NCBI RefSeq assembly: GCF_039542905.1 | Contig: NZ_BAABIS010000001.1 | Location: 4,836,001 to 4,900,000, forward strand | DNA: 64,000 nt | Direction: 5' to 3' | Origin: Kitasatospora terrestris | GTDB lineage: Bacteria; Actinomycetota; Actinomycetes; Streptomycetales; Streptomycetaceae | In this document: positions 9,381 to 18,367 of the stretch, in pieces | How positions within the stretch are numbered: the stretch's first letter is position 1 | Layout of the letters: every line of letters starts with the position of its first letter | The notes under the pieces: model-generated | What the model was told of the DNA's origin: nothing | The model's input: the letters and a program-made list of their open reading frames with translations, nothing else | Database searches by the model: none | Translations under genes and position numbers: made by a program

Positions 9381-11087
9381 TCAGATCCAGCTGGTGAACC
9401 ACATCCTGGCCCGCCAGTCCTCCATCGGAATCGTCTGCCCTGTATAGAGGGGGTAGAAGTACAGAAAGTTCCACATGACGGCGAGAATCAGCAGACCCGC
9501 TCCGACTCCGCCCACTGAACGGCGGTCCTGGGACGCCCCGGCCGGCCCGATCATCGCGCCGACCATCATCGCCACCGCGAGCGCCACGAACGGCACGAAC
9601 GCCACGGTGTAGAAGAGGAAGATGGTCCGGTCCTGGAAGAAGAACCAGGGCAGGTACCCGGCGGCCAGGCCGCACAGGATCGCGCCGGCCCGCCAGTCGC
9701 GGCGCATCAGCCAGCGGTAGAGGCAGTACCCGAGCGCCACGACGCCCGCCCACCACAGCAGCGGCGTGCCGATGCCCAGCACCTCGCGGGCGCACTCGGC
9801 GACGTGGCAGCCCGCCTGGCCGTTCTTCGGCGACTCGTAGAAGAACGACACCGGCCGGCCCTGCAGCAGCCAGCTCCACGGGTTGGACTGGTAGGTGTGC
9901 GGGCTGTGCAGGTTGACGTGGAACTCCTCCATCGTCACGTGGTAGTGCCACAGCGAGCGCAGCCAGTCCGGGCCGAAGCCCGGGTGGGTCAGACCCCAGT
10001 CCCGGTAGTAGCCGCCCTTGCCCGGCGCGGTCGAGCTGAGGATCCAGCCGGTCCAGGAGGAGAGGTACACGCCGAGCGTGACCACGCCCATCACCAGGCC
10101 GGCCAGGAACGCGTCCCACAGGCCCCACAGCAGCCAGTTGCGGCTGCCCGCCAGCCGCCGGGCCGAGGCGTCCCAGCACGCGGCGAGCAGTGCGAAGGCC
10201 AGCAGCCCGTACAGGCCGCTCCACTTGGTGGCGGTCATCAGGCCCAGGCAGGCCGCCGCCGCCAGGCGGTGGGGGCGCCAGCCGAGGAACAGCCAGTCGC
10301 CGGTCATCCCGTCCGCCAGCCGCTTCGCCAGCAGCGCCCGGGTCCGGTCGCGGTCCAGCAGCATGAAGCCGAACGCGGCCAGGAACCAGAACATCACCAC
10401 CAGGTCCAGCAGCGCCGCCCGGCTCATCACGAAGTGCAGGCCGTCCACCGCGAGCAGCAGGCCCGCCACGCAGCCCAGCAGGGTGGAGCGGAACAGCCGC
10501 CGCCCGATCCGGGCGATCATCAGCACCGACAGGGTGCCGAGCACCGCCGTCATGAACCGCCAGCCGAACGGGTTCATGCCGTACAGCTGCTCGCCCAGGC
10601 CGATGATCCACTTGCCGACCGGCGGATGCACGATGTACGCCGGGTCGGTGCGGAACGGGATGTTCGGGTTCGGCGCGGTGATCTGGCCGTTGGCGTCGTC
10701 CGGCCAGGAGGTCTCGTAGCCGCCGTGCCAGAGCGAGTACGCGTCCTTGGCGTAGTACGTCTCGTCGAAGATCAGCGCGTTCGGCGTGCCCAGTCCGGAG
10801 AAGCGCAGCACGCCGGCGAAGACCGCCACCGCGATCGGGCCCAGCCAGCCGGACCAGCGGCACAGCCAGGCCCACAGCGGGGCGGGCAGCACGATGCCCA
10901 GCCGGGCCAGCGCGGGCGAGGCCGGGACGTCCTCGGGCGTCACCCCGGGACCGTCCGGCATCGGCGGCACCAGCCGCTGCGCCGGCACCACCGCCTTCGC
11001 CCGGCCCTCGGCCGGGTCCAGCACGGACACACCGCCCTGCTCGGGGTGGTCCATACCACTGTCCATGCGTTCCAGGTCGCCGCTCAC
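9381..11087 (-). CDS. pmt: Polyprenyl-phosphate-mannose protein mannosyltransferase (PMT, GT39)
   Basis: 568 residues, around eleven hydrophobic segments. GT-C fold: the first extracellular loop carries the catalytic Asp-Glu (IFDETYYAKDAYSL), and VHPPVGKW and the C-terminal PMT_4TMC-type region are present. In actinomycetes this enzyme O-mannosylates secreted proteins from polyprenyl-phosphate mannose and is needed for phage receptor glycosylation in S. coelicolor. The GTG at 11087 is chosen because TACGAT on the minus strand (11095-11100) lies seven bases upstream, which suggests a leaderless transcript; ATG at 11096 is in frame but would overlap that box. It is transcribed divergently from rsmI. 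Confidence 0.88.
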   Translation of the reverse strand: MSGDLERMDSGMDHPEQGGVSVLDPAEGRAKAVVPAQRLVPPMPDGPGVTPEDVPASPALARLGIVLPAPLWAWLCRWSGWLGPIAVAVFAGVLRFSGLGTPNALIFDETYYAKDAYSLWHGGYETSWPDDANGQITAPNPNIPFRTDPAYIVHPPVGKWIIGLGEQLYGMNPFGWRFMTAVLGTLSVLMIARIGRRLFRSTLLGCVAGLLLAVDGLHFVMSRAALLDLVVMFWFLAAFGFMLLDRDRTRALLAKRLADGMTGDWLFLGWRPHRLAAAACLGLMTATKWSGLYGLLAFALLAACWDASARRLAGSRNWLLWGLWDAFLAGLVMGVVTLGVYLSSWTGWILSSTAPGKGGYYRDWGLTHPGFGPDWLRSLWHYHVTMEEFHVNLHSPHTYQSNPWSWLLQGRPVSFFYESPKNGQAGCHVAECAREVLGIGTPLLWWAGVVALGYCLYRWLMRRDWRAGAILCGLAAGYLPWFFFQDRTIFLFYTVAFVPFVALAVAMMVGAMIGPAGASQDRRSVGGVGAGLLILAVMWNFLYFYPLYTGQTIPMEDWRARMWFTSWI

Positions 11088-11193
11088 GCGCCACATCGTA
11101 GGGGCGCAACCGGCGGCGCCGACAGGGGAGCGGGGATCTGCTCGCGACCGGCGCCCGGAGCGGCCGTCCCCGATCGTGGGGGAGGATGTGGGG

Positions 11194-12039
11194 GTGACTG
11201 GTGTGCTCGTACTCGCAGGGACCCCCATCGGCGACGTCGCGGACGCGCCGCCGCGGCTGCTCACGGAGCTGGCCGCCGCGGACGTGATCGCCGCGGAGGA
11301 CACCCGCCGGCTGCGCCGGCTGACCCAGGCCCTGGGGGTGACCCCGGCCGGGCGGGTGGTGTCCTACTTCGAGGGCAACGAGGTGGCCCGGACGCCCGAG
11401 CTGGTCGAGGCCCTGGAGGGCGGCGCGCGGGTGCTGCTGGTCACCGACGCCGGCATGCCCTCGGTCTCCGACCCCGGCTACCGCCTGGTCGACGCCGCCG
11501 TGGCCAAGGGCCTCAAGGTCACCGCCGTCCCCGGCCCGTCCGCGGTGCTCACCGCGCTGGCGCTGTCCGCGCTGCCGGTGGACCGCTTCACCTTCGAGGG
11601 CTTCCTGCCCCGGAAGGCGGGCGACCGCTCCCGGCAGCTGGCCGAGATCGCCGCCGAGCCCCGCACCATGGTCTTCTTCGAGGCGCCGCACCGGATCGCC
11701 GAGACGCTGGCCGCGATGGCCGAGGCGTTCGGCGCGGACCGCCCGGCCGCGGTCTGCCGCGAGCTGACCAAGACCTACGAGGAGGTCCGGCGCGGCCCGC
11801 TCGCCGAGCTGGCCGCCTGGGCGGCGGACGGCGTGAAGGGCGAGATCACCGTGGTGGTGGCGGGCGCCCCGCCGGCCGCACCGCAGGACTTCACCCCGGC
11901 CGAACTGGCCCGGCTGGTCGCCGTCCGCGAGGAGGCGGGGGAGCGCCGCAAGGAGGCGATCGCCGCCGTCGCGACCGAACTCGGCCTGCCCAAGCGCGAG
12001 GTGTTCGACGCCGTGGTGGCGGCCAAGCACGCGGGGTGA
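11194..12039 (+). CDS. rsmI: 16S rRNA (cytidine-1402-2'-O)-methyltransferase
   Basis: 281 residues, close to the 286 of E. coli RsmI. SAM-dependent tetrapyrrole-methylase fold: the N-terminal LAGTPIGDVAD, VIAAEDTRRLRRL and SDAGMPSVSDPGYRLV-type segments are all present, and the C-terminal domain contains LTKTYEEVRRG. It 2'-O-methylates C1402 in the decoding centre of 16S rRNA. The GTG at 11194 is preceded by GGAGG at 11180-11184. The gene is divergent from pmt, with about 100 bases between them. Confidence 0.93.
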   Translation: MTGVLVLAGTPIGDVADAPPRLLTELAAADVIAAEDTRRLRRLTQALGVTPAGRVVSYFEGNEVARTPELVEALEGGARVLLVTDAGMPSVSDPGYRLVDAAVAKGLKVTAVPGPSAVLTALALSALPVDRFTFEGFLPRKAGDRSRQLAEIAAEPRTMVFFEAPHRIAETLAAMAEAFGADRPAAVCRELTKTYEEVRRGPLAELAAWAADGVKGEITVVVAGAPPAAPQDFTPAELARLVAVREEAGERRKEAIAAVATELGLPKREVFDAVVAAKHAG

Positions 12040-12103
12040 CCGGGCGTGCCGCCCGGCCCCGGCGCGCGTACGTTGGAGAGAAGCACTCCGTAAACCCGGG
12101 GTC

Positions 12104-12140
12104 GGCGAAGCTTCGGCCTCGGATTCCCCCAGGCCTCGCC
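12104..12140 (+). promoter_or_regulatory. Stem-loop in the 5' leader of the zinc-ribbon gene
   Basis: GGCGA (12104-12108) pairs with TCGCC (12136-12140) and, inside it, GGCCT (12115-12119) pairs with AGGCC (12131-12135). Further short hairpins follow at 12150-12160 and near 12173-12186. The leader from a likely TACGTT box at 12069-12074 to the start codon at 12253 is about 170 bases. No known riboswitch class could be matched by eye. Confidence 0.35.
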
Positions 12141-12252
12141 AATTCGGGCCCAAGACTTGGCAAGCCGGGTGGCGGGGGTGGTGTCCCCGGGCATTCCCTG
12201 GGATGGAAAGACCCGTGCCGGACGGACGTCCGGCGGGCGCTGGGAGCCGGCT

Positions 12253-12681
12253 ATGAGTGACACGATCGGTAGCTCTCCGAGTGGCAACGCACCGAGCGGC
12301 CTCGGGGTGACCTCGCGGCCGCGCTCCGCGGTCGAGACGGTCCGGGAGGCCTACTCGTTCGCCTGCCTGAGCTGCGGCTACGGCTGGGAGCAGGCCTACG
12401 ACATCGAGCACCACGTGGCCGGCGACGGCCACATCCTCTTCGAGTACAAGGCGAACGGTGTCCGCGTGCCGTCCCCGCTGAAGGAACCGAGCTGCCCCGG
12501 GTGCGGCGGGCACAAGGTGCGGATCATGCGGGCGGGCCGGGTGGCGTCGGCGGAGGAGCTCTGGCACCACGCCCCCGGGTACCCGGCGCACGCCGAGCCG
12601 GCCGACCGGACCGGGCCCGGCGTGGTGCCGGCACCGACCCGCCGGCGCTGGTTCGGCTTCTTCTCCCGCCGGGCCGACTGA
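12253..12681 (+). CDS. Small zinc-ribbon protein of unknown function
   Basis: 142 residues. Two cysteine knuckles, CLSC (C38, C41) and CPGC (C81, C84), should bind one zinc ion. They are separated by a conserved-looking YDIEHH segment and followed by a basic tail (RRRWFGFFSRR). The fold resembles rubredoxin-like or rRNA/nucleic-acid-binding zinc ribbons, but no function is assigned. ATG at 12253 has GGGAG six bases upstream. It lies between rsmI and metG with a leader of about 170 bases that can form several stem-loops, which suggests post-transcriptional control; see the separate entry. Confidence 0.7.
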   Translation: MSDTIGSSPSGNAPSGLGVTSRPRSAVETVREAYSFACLSCGYGWEQAYDIEHHVAGDGHILFEYKANGVRVPSPLKEPSCPGCGGHKVRIMRAGRVASAEELWHHAPGYPAHAEPADRTGPGVVPAPTRRRWFGFFSRRAD

Positions 12682-12799
12682 CCCCGGGCCGATCCGACCG
12701 CGCGGCCGCCCGGACCGGGCCGCCGCCGGAGCGCGGGAACCGCCCCCGCCGTGAAACACGGTCGAGGGTGGTTCCTTCGCGCGACTAAGATTCGGTCGT

Positions 12800-14419
12800 A
12801 TGGCGGCCACTGAAGACCACACCAGCACCGAGGCGCAGCGCTCGGCGTACTACGTCACCACCCCGATCTACTACGTGAACGACCGCCCGCACCTGGGCCA
12901 CGCGTACACGACCGTCGCCGGCGACGTGCTCACCCGCTGGCACCGCCAGCGCGGCGAGAACGTCTGGTACCTCACCGGTACCGACGAGCACGGGCAGAAG
13001 ATCATGCGCACGGCCGACGCCAACGGCGTCACCCCGCAGCAGTGGTGCGACAAGCTGGTCGAGGAGGAGTGGAAGCCGCTCTGGCAGCACCTCGAGATCG
13101 CCAACGACGACTTCATCCGCACCACCCAGAAGCGCCACACCGACCGGGTCCAGGAGTTCGTCCAGGACCTGTTCGACAAGGGCGAGATCTACAAGGGCGG
13201 CTACGAGGGCCCGTACTGCGTCGGTTGCGAGGAGTACAAGCTCCCCGGTGAGCTGCTCCCCGGCGCCACCGAGGACGAGAAGCTCTGCCCGGTGCACAAG
13301 CGCCCGGTCGAGTGGCTGGAGGAGGAGAACTACTTCTTCCGCCTCTCCGCGTACGGCCCGAAGCTGCTGGAGTTCTACGCCGCGAACCCGGACTTCATCC
13401 AGCCCGCCTCGGCCCGTAACGAGGTGCTGCGCTTCGTCGAGCAGGACCTCAAGGACCTGTCGATCTCCCGCTCCACCTTCAACTGGGGCGTCCCGCTGCC
13501 CTGGGACGAGAAGCACGTGCTCTACGTGTGGGTGGACGCGCTGCAGAACTACATCACCGCCGCCGGCTACGGCTCCGACCCGGAGCGCTTCGCCGAGCTG
13601 TGGCCCGCCTCCGTGCACCTGGTCGGCAAGGACATCCTGCGCTTCCACGCGGTGATCTGGCCCGCGATGCTGATGGCCGCCGGGCTGCCGCTGCCCAAGC
13701 GGGTCGTCGCCAACGGCTGGCTGATGGTCGGCGGCGAGAAGATGTCCAAGTCCAACCTGACCGGCATCGCCCCGCAGGACCTCACCTCGCACTTCGGCGT
13801 GGACGCGTACCGCTACTACTTCCTGCGGGCCATCCCGTTCGGCACCGACGGCTCGTTCTCCTGGGAGGACTTCACCGCCCGGTACACCTCCGAGCTGGCC
13901 AACGACTACGGCAACCTGGCCTCCCGGGTCGCCGCCATGGTCGGCAAGTACTTCGACGGCGCGCTGCCCGCCGCCACCGCCTCCGGCCCGGCCGAGCAGG
14001 CCGTCGTCGACGGCCTGGCCAAGGCGGTGTCCGAGGCCGACCGCAAGATCGGCGAGGAGCTGGACTTCGCCGGCGGCATCGCGGCGATCTTCGAGTTCGT
14101 CAAGCTGGTCAACGGCTACCTCACCGAGCAGGAGCCGTGGAAGGTCGCCAAGGACACCTCCGACGAGGGCCGGGCGCGGCTCGCCACCGTCCTGTACACC
14201 GCCGCCGAGGCGCTGCGGGCCACCGCCGTGCTGCTCAACCCGGTGATGCCCAGCACCTCCGAGAAGCTCTGGGAGTCGCTCGGCGCCGAGGCCTCGCTCG
14301 GCCCGCTCGGCTCGCAGACCATCGCCACCGTCGCCGACTGGGGCCGGCTGCCCGCCGGCTCCACCGTCACCAAGGGCGACATCCTGTTCCCCCGCCTGGA
14401 AGAGAAGCCCGCGAGCTGA
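12800..14419 (+). CDS. metG: Methionyl-tRNA synthetase
   Basis: 539 residues. Class I synthetase charging tRNA-Met: HLGH (residues 31-34) is the HIGH signature and KMSKS starts at residue 314. Between them is a CP region with zinc-knuckle cysteines (YCVGCEEYK), followed by the anticodon-binding helical domain. It lacks the C-terminal tRNA-binding domain of E. coli MetG, like other actinobacterial enzymes. The ATG has no ribosome binding site; a TAAGAT box at 12786-12791 lies eight bases upstream, so the message is probably leaderless. The stop overlaps the tatD start (TGATG). Confidence 0.97.
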   Translation: MAATEDHTSTEAQRSAYYVTTPIYYVNDRPHLGHAYTTVAGDVLTRWHRQRGENVWYLTGTDEHGQKIMRTADANGVTPQQWCDKLVEEEWKPLWQHLEIANDDFIRTTQKRHTDRVQEFVQDLFDKGEIYKGGYEGPYCVGCEEYKLPGELLPGATEDEKLCPVHKRPVEWLEEENYFFRLSAYGPKLLEFYAANPDFIQPASARNEVLRFVEQDLKDLSISRSTFNWGVPLPWDEKHVLYVWVDALQNYITAAGYGSDPERFAELWPASVHLVGKDILRFHAVIWPAMLMAAGLPLPKRVVANGWLMVGGEKMSKSNLTGIAPQDLTSHFGVDAYRYYFLRAIPFGTDGSFSWEDFTARYTSELANDYGNLASRVAAMVGKYFDGALPAATASGPAEQAVVDGLAKAVSEADRKIGEELDFAGGIAAIFEFVKLVNGYLTEQEPWKVAKDTSDEGRARLATVLYTAAEALRATAVLLNPVMPSTSEKLWESLGAEASLGPLGSQTIATVADWGRLPAGSTVTKGDILFPRLEEKPAS

Positions 14420-15297
14420 TGGCTCCCAAGGACGCAGACCGCTCGACGCCGCCGCCGCTGCCGGAACCCCTGGTCGTGGCGGTGGCCGACAGCCACACCC
14501 ACCTGGACATGCAGTCCGGCACCCCCGCCGAAGGCCTCGCCAGGGCCGCCTCGGTCGGGGTCACCACCGTCGTCCAGGTGGGCTGCGACGTCCCCGGCTC
14601 GCGCTGGGCGGCCGACCTCGCCGCCGAGTTCGAGCAGGTGCACGCCGCGGTCGCGCTCCACCCCAACGAGGCGCCGCGGATCTTCCTCGGCGACCCCGAC
14701 GGCTGGTCCGGGCAGCACCGGGCACCCGGCGGCGCCGCCGCGCTCGACGCGGCACTCGCCGAGATCGACGCGCTCGCCGCCCTCCCGCAGGTGCTCGCCG
14801 TCGGCGAGACCGGCCTCGACTACTTCCGCACCGGCCCCGAGGGCGTGGACATCCAGAAGGAGTCCTTCCGCCGCCACATCGAGATCGCCAAACGGCACGG
14901 CAAGGCCCTGGTCATCCACGACCGCGACGCCCACGAGGACGTCATCGCCCTGCTCCTCGAAGAGGGCGCGCCCGAGCGGACGGTCTTCCACTGCTACTCC
15001 GGCGACGCCGCGATGGCCAAGACCTGCGCCGAGCACGGCTGGTACCTCTCCTTTGCCGGCCCGGTCACCTACAAGGCCAACCACGTCCTGCGCGAGGCCC
15101 TGTCGGCGACCCCGCTCGACCGCGTCCTGGTCGAGACCGACGCCCCCTTCCTCACCCCGCACCCCTTCCGCGGCCGGCCCAACGCCCCGTACCTGATCCC
15201 GGTCACCGTCCGGGCCATGGCCGCCCACCTGGATCTCGCCGAGGACGAGCTCGCCACGGCGATCGCCGCCAACACGGCGCGCGCCTTCGGCTACTGA
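14419..15297 (+). CDS. tatD: TatD-family metal-dependent hydrolase/DNase
   Basis: 292 residues, slightly longer than E. coli TatD because of a loop around residues 85-110. Metal ligands of the amidohydrolase-type TIM barrel are visible: DSHTHLD near residue 25, GETGLDYFR near 132, the H in VIHDRDAH and HCYSG, and VETDAPFL near 235. The family contains 3'-5' exonucleases and D-aminoacyl-type hydrolases; DNA repair is the usual assignment. Its start overlaps the metG stop by one base, so it is coupled. Downstream it is only 21 bases from rsmA, without the rpfB gene seen here in many actinobacteria. Confidence 0.9.
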   Translation: MAPKDADRSTPPPLPEPLVVAVADSHTHLDMQSGTPAEGLARAASVGVTTVVQVGCDVPGSRWAADLAAEFEQVHAAVALHPNEAPRIFLGDPDGWSGQHRAPGGAAALDAALAEIDALAALPQVLAVGETGLDYFRTGPEGVDIQKESFRRHIEIAKRHGKALVIHDRDAHEDVIALLLEEGAPERTVFHCYSGDAAMAKTCAEHGWYLSFAGPVTYKANHVLREALSATPLDRVLVETDAPFLTPHPFRGRPNAPYLIPVTVRAMAAHLDLAEDELATAIAANTARAFGY

Positions 15298-15317
15298 GCG
15301 GCCCGTATCCTGGGCGG

Positions 15318-16199
15318 GTGAGCAGCACCGACCCCACCACTGACAGCCACCTGCTGGGCGCCGCGGACATCCGCGAACTCGCCGCCGCGTTCGGCGTGAA
15401 GCCGACCAAGCAGCGCGGGCAGAACTTCGTCATCGACGGCAACACCGTGCGGCGGATCGTCCGGGCCGGCGGCGTGACCGCCGAGGACGCGGTGGTGGAG
15501 GTCGGGCCCGGGCTCGGCTCGCTGACCCTGGCGCTGCTGGAGGTCGCCCGGCACGTCACCGCCGTCGAGATCGACCCGCTGCTCGCGCGGCACCTGCCGA
15601 CCACCGTCGCCGCCCGGATGCCCGCCAAGGCCGACGCCTTCGACCTGGTGCTCAGCGACGCCATGGAGGTCCGCGAGCTGCCCGGGCCGCCGCCCACCGC
15701 GCTGGTCGCCAACCTTCCCTACAACGTGGCCGTGCCGGTGCTGCTGCACATGCTGGAGACCTTCCCCAGCATCGAGCGCACCCTGGTCATGGTGCAGAGC
15801 GAGGTCGCCGACCGGCTCGCCGCCAAGCCCGGCAACAAGGTGTACGGCGTCCCCTCGGTGAAGGCCAACTGGTACGCGGACGTGAAGCGGGCCGGCGCGA
15901 TCGGCCGGAACGTCTTCTGGCCCGCGCCGAACGTCGACTCCGGCCTGGTCTCGCTGATCCGCCGCGAGCCGCCGGTCACCAAGGCCACCCGGCGCGAGGT
16001 GTTCGCGGTGGTCGACGCCGCGTTCGCCCAGCGCCGCAAGACGCTGCGCGCCGCACTGGCCGGCTGGGCCGGCTCGCCCGCCGCCGCCGAGCAGGCGCTC
16101 GCCGCCGCCGGCATCGACCACAAGCTGCGCGGCGAGATGCTGACCGTGGAGCAGTTCGCCGCGATCGCCGAGCACAAGCCCCCGAAGGACTCCGAGTGA
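15318..16199 (+). CDS. rsmA: 16S rRNA dimethyladenosine transferase (A1518/A1519)
   Basis: 293 residues. Rossmann-fold SAM methyltransferase that dimethylates two adenosines in helix 45 of 16S rRNA. The RGQNF segment, the SAM-binding VGPGLGSLTLAL and the catalytic NLPYN motif are intact. The C-terminal helical domain includes AFAQRRKTLRAAL. The GTG start is preceded six bases upstream by TATCCT (15306-15311), consistent with a leaderless transcript starting inside the tatD-rsmA gap. The end overlaps ispE by GTGA. Confidence 0.95.
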   Translation: MSSTDPTTDSHLLGAADIRELAAAFGVKPTKQRGQNFVIDGNTVRRIVRAGGVTAEDAVVEVGPGLGSLTLALLEVARHVTAVEIDPLLARHLPTTVAARMPAKADAFDLVLSDAMEVRELPGPPPTALVANLPYNVAVPVLLHMLETFPSIERTLVMVQSEVADRLAAKPGNKVYGVPSVKANWYADVKRAGAIGRNVFWPAPNVDSGLVSLIRREPPVTKATRREVFAVVDAAFAQRRKTLRAALAGWAGSPAAAEQALAAAGIDHKLRGEMLTVEQFAAIAEHKPPKDSE

Positions 16200-17119
16200 G
16201 CGTCACCGTCCGCGTCCCCGCCAAGGTCAACGTCCAGCTCGGGGTCGGCGGGCTGCGCGCCGACGGCTTCCACGACCTGGCCAACGTCTTCTTCGCGGTG
16301 GCACTCGCCGACGAGGTGACCGCCACCCCCGGCGAGGGCGTGACGCTCAGCTGCGAGGGCCCCGACGCGCACGTCGTCCCGCTCGACGACAGCAACCTCG
16401 CGGCCCGCGCCGCCCGGCTGCTCGCCGCCCACCACGGCCTCGCCGACCCCGGCGTCCACCTGCACATCGCCAAGGCGATCCCGGTGGCCGGCGGCATGGC
16501 CGGCGGCAGCGCGGACGGCGCCGCCGCGCTGGTCGCCTGCGACGCCCTGTGGGGCCTCGCCACGCCGCTCCCGGTCCTGCTGGAGCTGGCCGCCGAACTC
16601 GGCTCGGACGTGCCCTTCGCGCTGCTCGGCGGGGTCGCGCTGGGCCGCGGCCGGGGCGAGATCCTGGAGCCGCTGCCGGTCGCCGGCACCTTCCACTGGG
16701 TGTTCGCCGTCGCCGACGGCGGACTCTCCACGCCGGCCGTGTTCCGCGAGTGCGACCGGCTGCGCTCCGAGGCCGGCACCGGCTTCACCGACACCGACGT
16801 CCCCACCCCGGACGCCGACCCCGCCCTGCTCGCCGCCCTCGCCGACGGCGACCCGGTCGCCCTCGCCGGAGCCCTCGCCAACGACCTGCAGGCCGCCGCC
16901 CTCTCGCTGCGCCCCGCCCTCGCCGACACCCTCAGGGCCGGCACCGACGCCGGCGCCCTCGCCGCCCTGGTCTCCGGCTCCGGCCCGACCTGCGCCTTCC
17001 TCACCAAGGACGCCGAAGCCGCCGCCGCCGTCGCCGCCGCCCTCCGCGCCTCCGGCACCTGCCGCACCGCCCACGCCACCCACGGCCCGGTCCCGGGAGC
17101 GGTGGTCCGGACCGGTTGA
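16196..17119 (+). CDS. ispE: 4-diphosphocytidyl-2-C-methyl-D-erythritol kinase
   Basis: 307 residues. GHMP kinase of the MEP isoprenoid pathway; it phosphorylates CDP-methylerythritol. The substrate lysine region (RVPAKVNVQLGVG) is at the N-terminus, the glycine-rich ATP loop PVAGGMAGGSADGAAAL is near residue 100, and the SGSGPTCAFL motif is near 262. It is translationally coupled to rsmA by a four-base overlap, the conserved actinobacterial rsmA-ispE order. The GGG(S/A)S core is written as GGSADG here, still compatible with activity. Confidence 0.94.
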   Translation: MSVTVRVPAKVNVQLGVGGLRADGFHDLANVFFAVALADEVTATPGEGVTLSCEGPDAHVVPLDDSNLAARAARLLAAHHGLADPGVHLHIAKAIPVAGGMAGGSADGAAALVACDALWGLATPLPVLLELAAELGSDVPFALLGGVALGRGRGEILEPLPVAGTFHWVFAVADGGLSTPAVFRECDRLRSEAGTGFTDTDVPTPDADPALLAALADGDPVALAGALANDLQAAALSLRPALADTLRAGTDAGALAALVSGSGPTCAFLTKDAEAAAAVAAALRASGTCRTAHATHGPVPGAVVRTG

Positions 17120-17193
17120 CCTGGAGTGCGCTCCAGAATCCAGACTCCTCGGCAGCGGCCGGAACCCACGGGCCGCCGGCGAGGGGAGTCACC

Positions 17194-18180
17194 ATGAAGT
17201 ACCGCACCATCGGCACCGACGCGCGGGGCCGCCGCGAGGTCAGCGTGCTGAGCCTGGGCGCCATGCTGTTCGGGACGCTGACCGACGAGGCGACCTCGTT
17301 CGCGATCCTCGACCGGTTCGTCGAGGCGGGCGGGACCTTCGTCGACACCGCCAACAACTACGCGTACTGGCTGGACGACAGCCAGGGCGGGACCAGCGAA
17401 GAGGTGATCGGCCGCTGGCGGCGCAGCCGGGGGATCACCGACGAGGTGGTGGTGGCCACCAAGCTCGGAGCGCGGCCGAAGGCGCCGGGGACGGGCTTCG
17501 TGGAGAACGGCGAGGGGCTCTCCGCCGAGGTGGTCCGGGAGCAGTCGGAGGCCAGCCGCAAGCGGCTCGGGGTGGAGAAGCTCGACCTGCTGTACGCGCA
17601 CGTCGAGGACCCGAAGGTGCCGCTGGAGGAGACCGTGCACGCCTTCGGCGAGCTGGTGGAACAGGGCACGGTGGGGCTGCTCGGGGTCAGCAACCACTGG
17701 TCGTGGCGGGTGGAGCGGGCCCGCAACATCGCCGAGCGGGCCGGACTGCCCGGGTACCAGGTGCTCCAGTACGGCCACAGCTACCTGCGGCGCCGCGCGG
17801 ACCTGCCGGGGCTGCTCTCCGAGGGCGGGGACAACGCGGCGGTCCAGGGCGACCTGCTGGCGTACGTCCGCGAGAACCCGGAGCTCGCGCTGATCGCCTA
17901 CTCGCCGCTGCTCGGCGGCGGGTACGTGCGCCAGGACAAGCCGCTCGGCCCGTCCTTCGACCACGCGGGCACGCCGGCCCGGCTGGCCGCGCTGCACGAG
18001 GTGGCGAAGGACTGCGGCGCGACGCCCAACCAGGTGGTGCTGGCCTGGCTGCTCGGCGGCGCGGTGCCGGTGATCCCGCTGGTCGGCGCGTCCTCGACCG
18101 GGCAGCTGCAGGAGTCGCTGGACGCGGTCGACCTGGAGCTGACCGCCGAGCAGCGAGCCCGGCTGGACGAGGCCCGCTGA
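17194..18180 (+). CDS. Aldo/keto reductase
   Basis: 328 residues. NADPH-dependent TIM-barrel oxidoreductase. The catalytic tetrad can be placed: Asp in FVDTANNY, Tyr in the same loop, Lys in VVATKLG, and His in LLYAHVED. The C-terminal IPLVGASSTGQLQESL segment is the cofactor-binding region. Physiological substrate unknown. ATG at 17194 has GAGGGGAG eight bases upstream. It stands alone, 74 bases after ispE, in the same direction as its neighbours. Confidence 0.88.
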   Translation: MKYRTIGTDARGRREVSVLSLGAMLFGTLTDEATSFAILDRFVEAGGTFVDTANNYAYWLDDSQGGTSEEVIGRWRRSRGITDEVVVATKLGARPKAPGTGFVENGEGLSAEVVREQSEASRKRLGVEKLDLLYAHVEDPKVPLEETVHAFGELVEQGTVGLLGVSNHWSWRVERARNIAERAGLPGYQVLQYGHSYLRRRADLPGLLSEGGDNAAVQGDLLAYVRENPELALIAYSPLLGGGYVRQDKPLGPSFDHAGTPARLAALHEVAKDCGATPNQVVLAWLLGGAVPVIPLVGASSTGQLQESLDAVDLELTAEQRARLDEAR

Positions 18181-18367
18181 CCGGCAGAGGTGACCGAGCG
18201 GAATCGGGCGCGGTCTCCGGCGAGGCGGACGAGGCCGCTGGACGCGGCGGTCGAGGACGCGGCCTTCGCGTACGGGCCCCGGCGCCGGGCGGGTCCGACG
18301 GCGGCGGCCACTAGGCTGGACGTACCGGGCGGGGAGCCCGGGTGTCCAGTCAGGGAGTAACGCAGCA

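Noticed and set aside
12074..12252. c-di-AMP (ydaO) riboswitch or cobalamin riboswitch upstream of the zinc-ribbon gene
   Set aside because: The conserved cores of these classes are not visible; only generic stem-loops can be drawn.
17898..18311. Minus-strand frame over the end of the aldo/keto reductase and the following gap
   Set aside because: It is opposite a gene with a full catalytic tetrad and shows no recognisable protein sequence.
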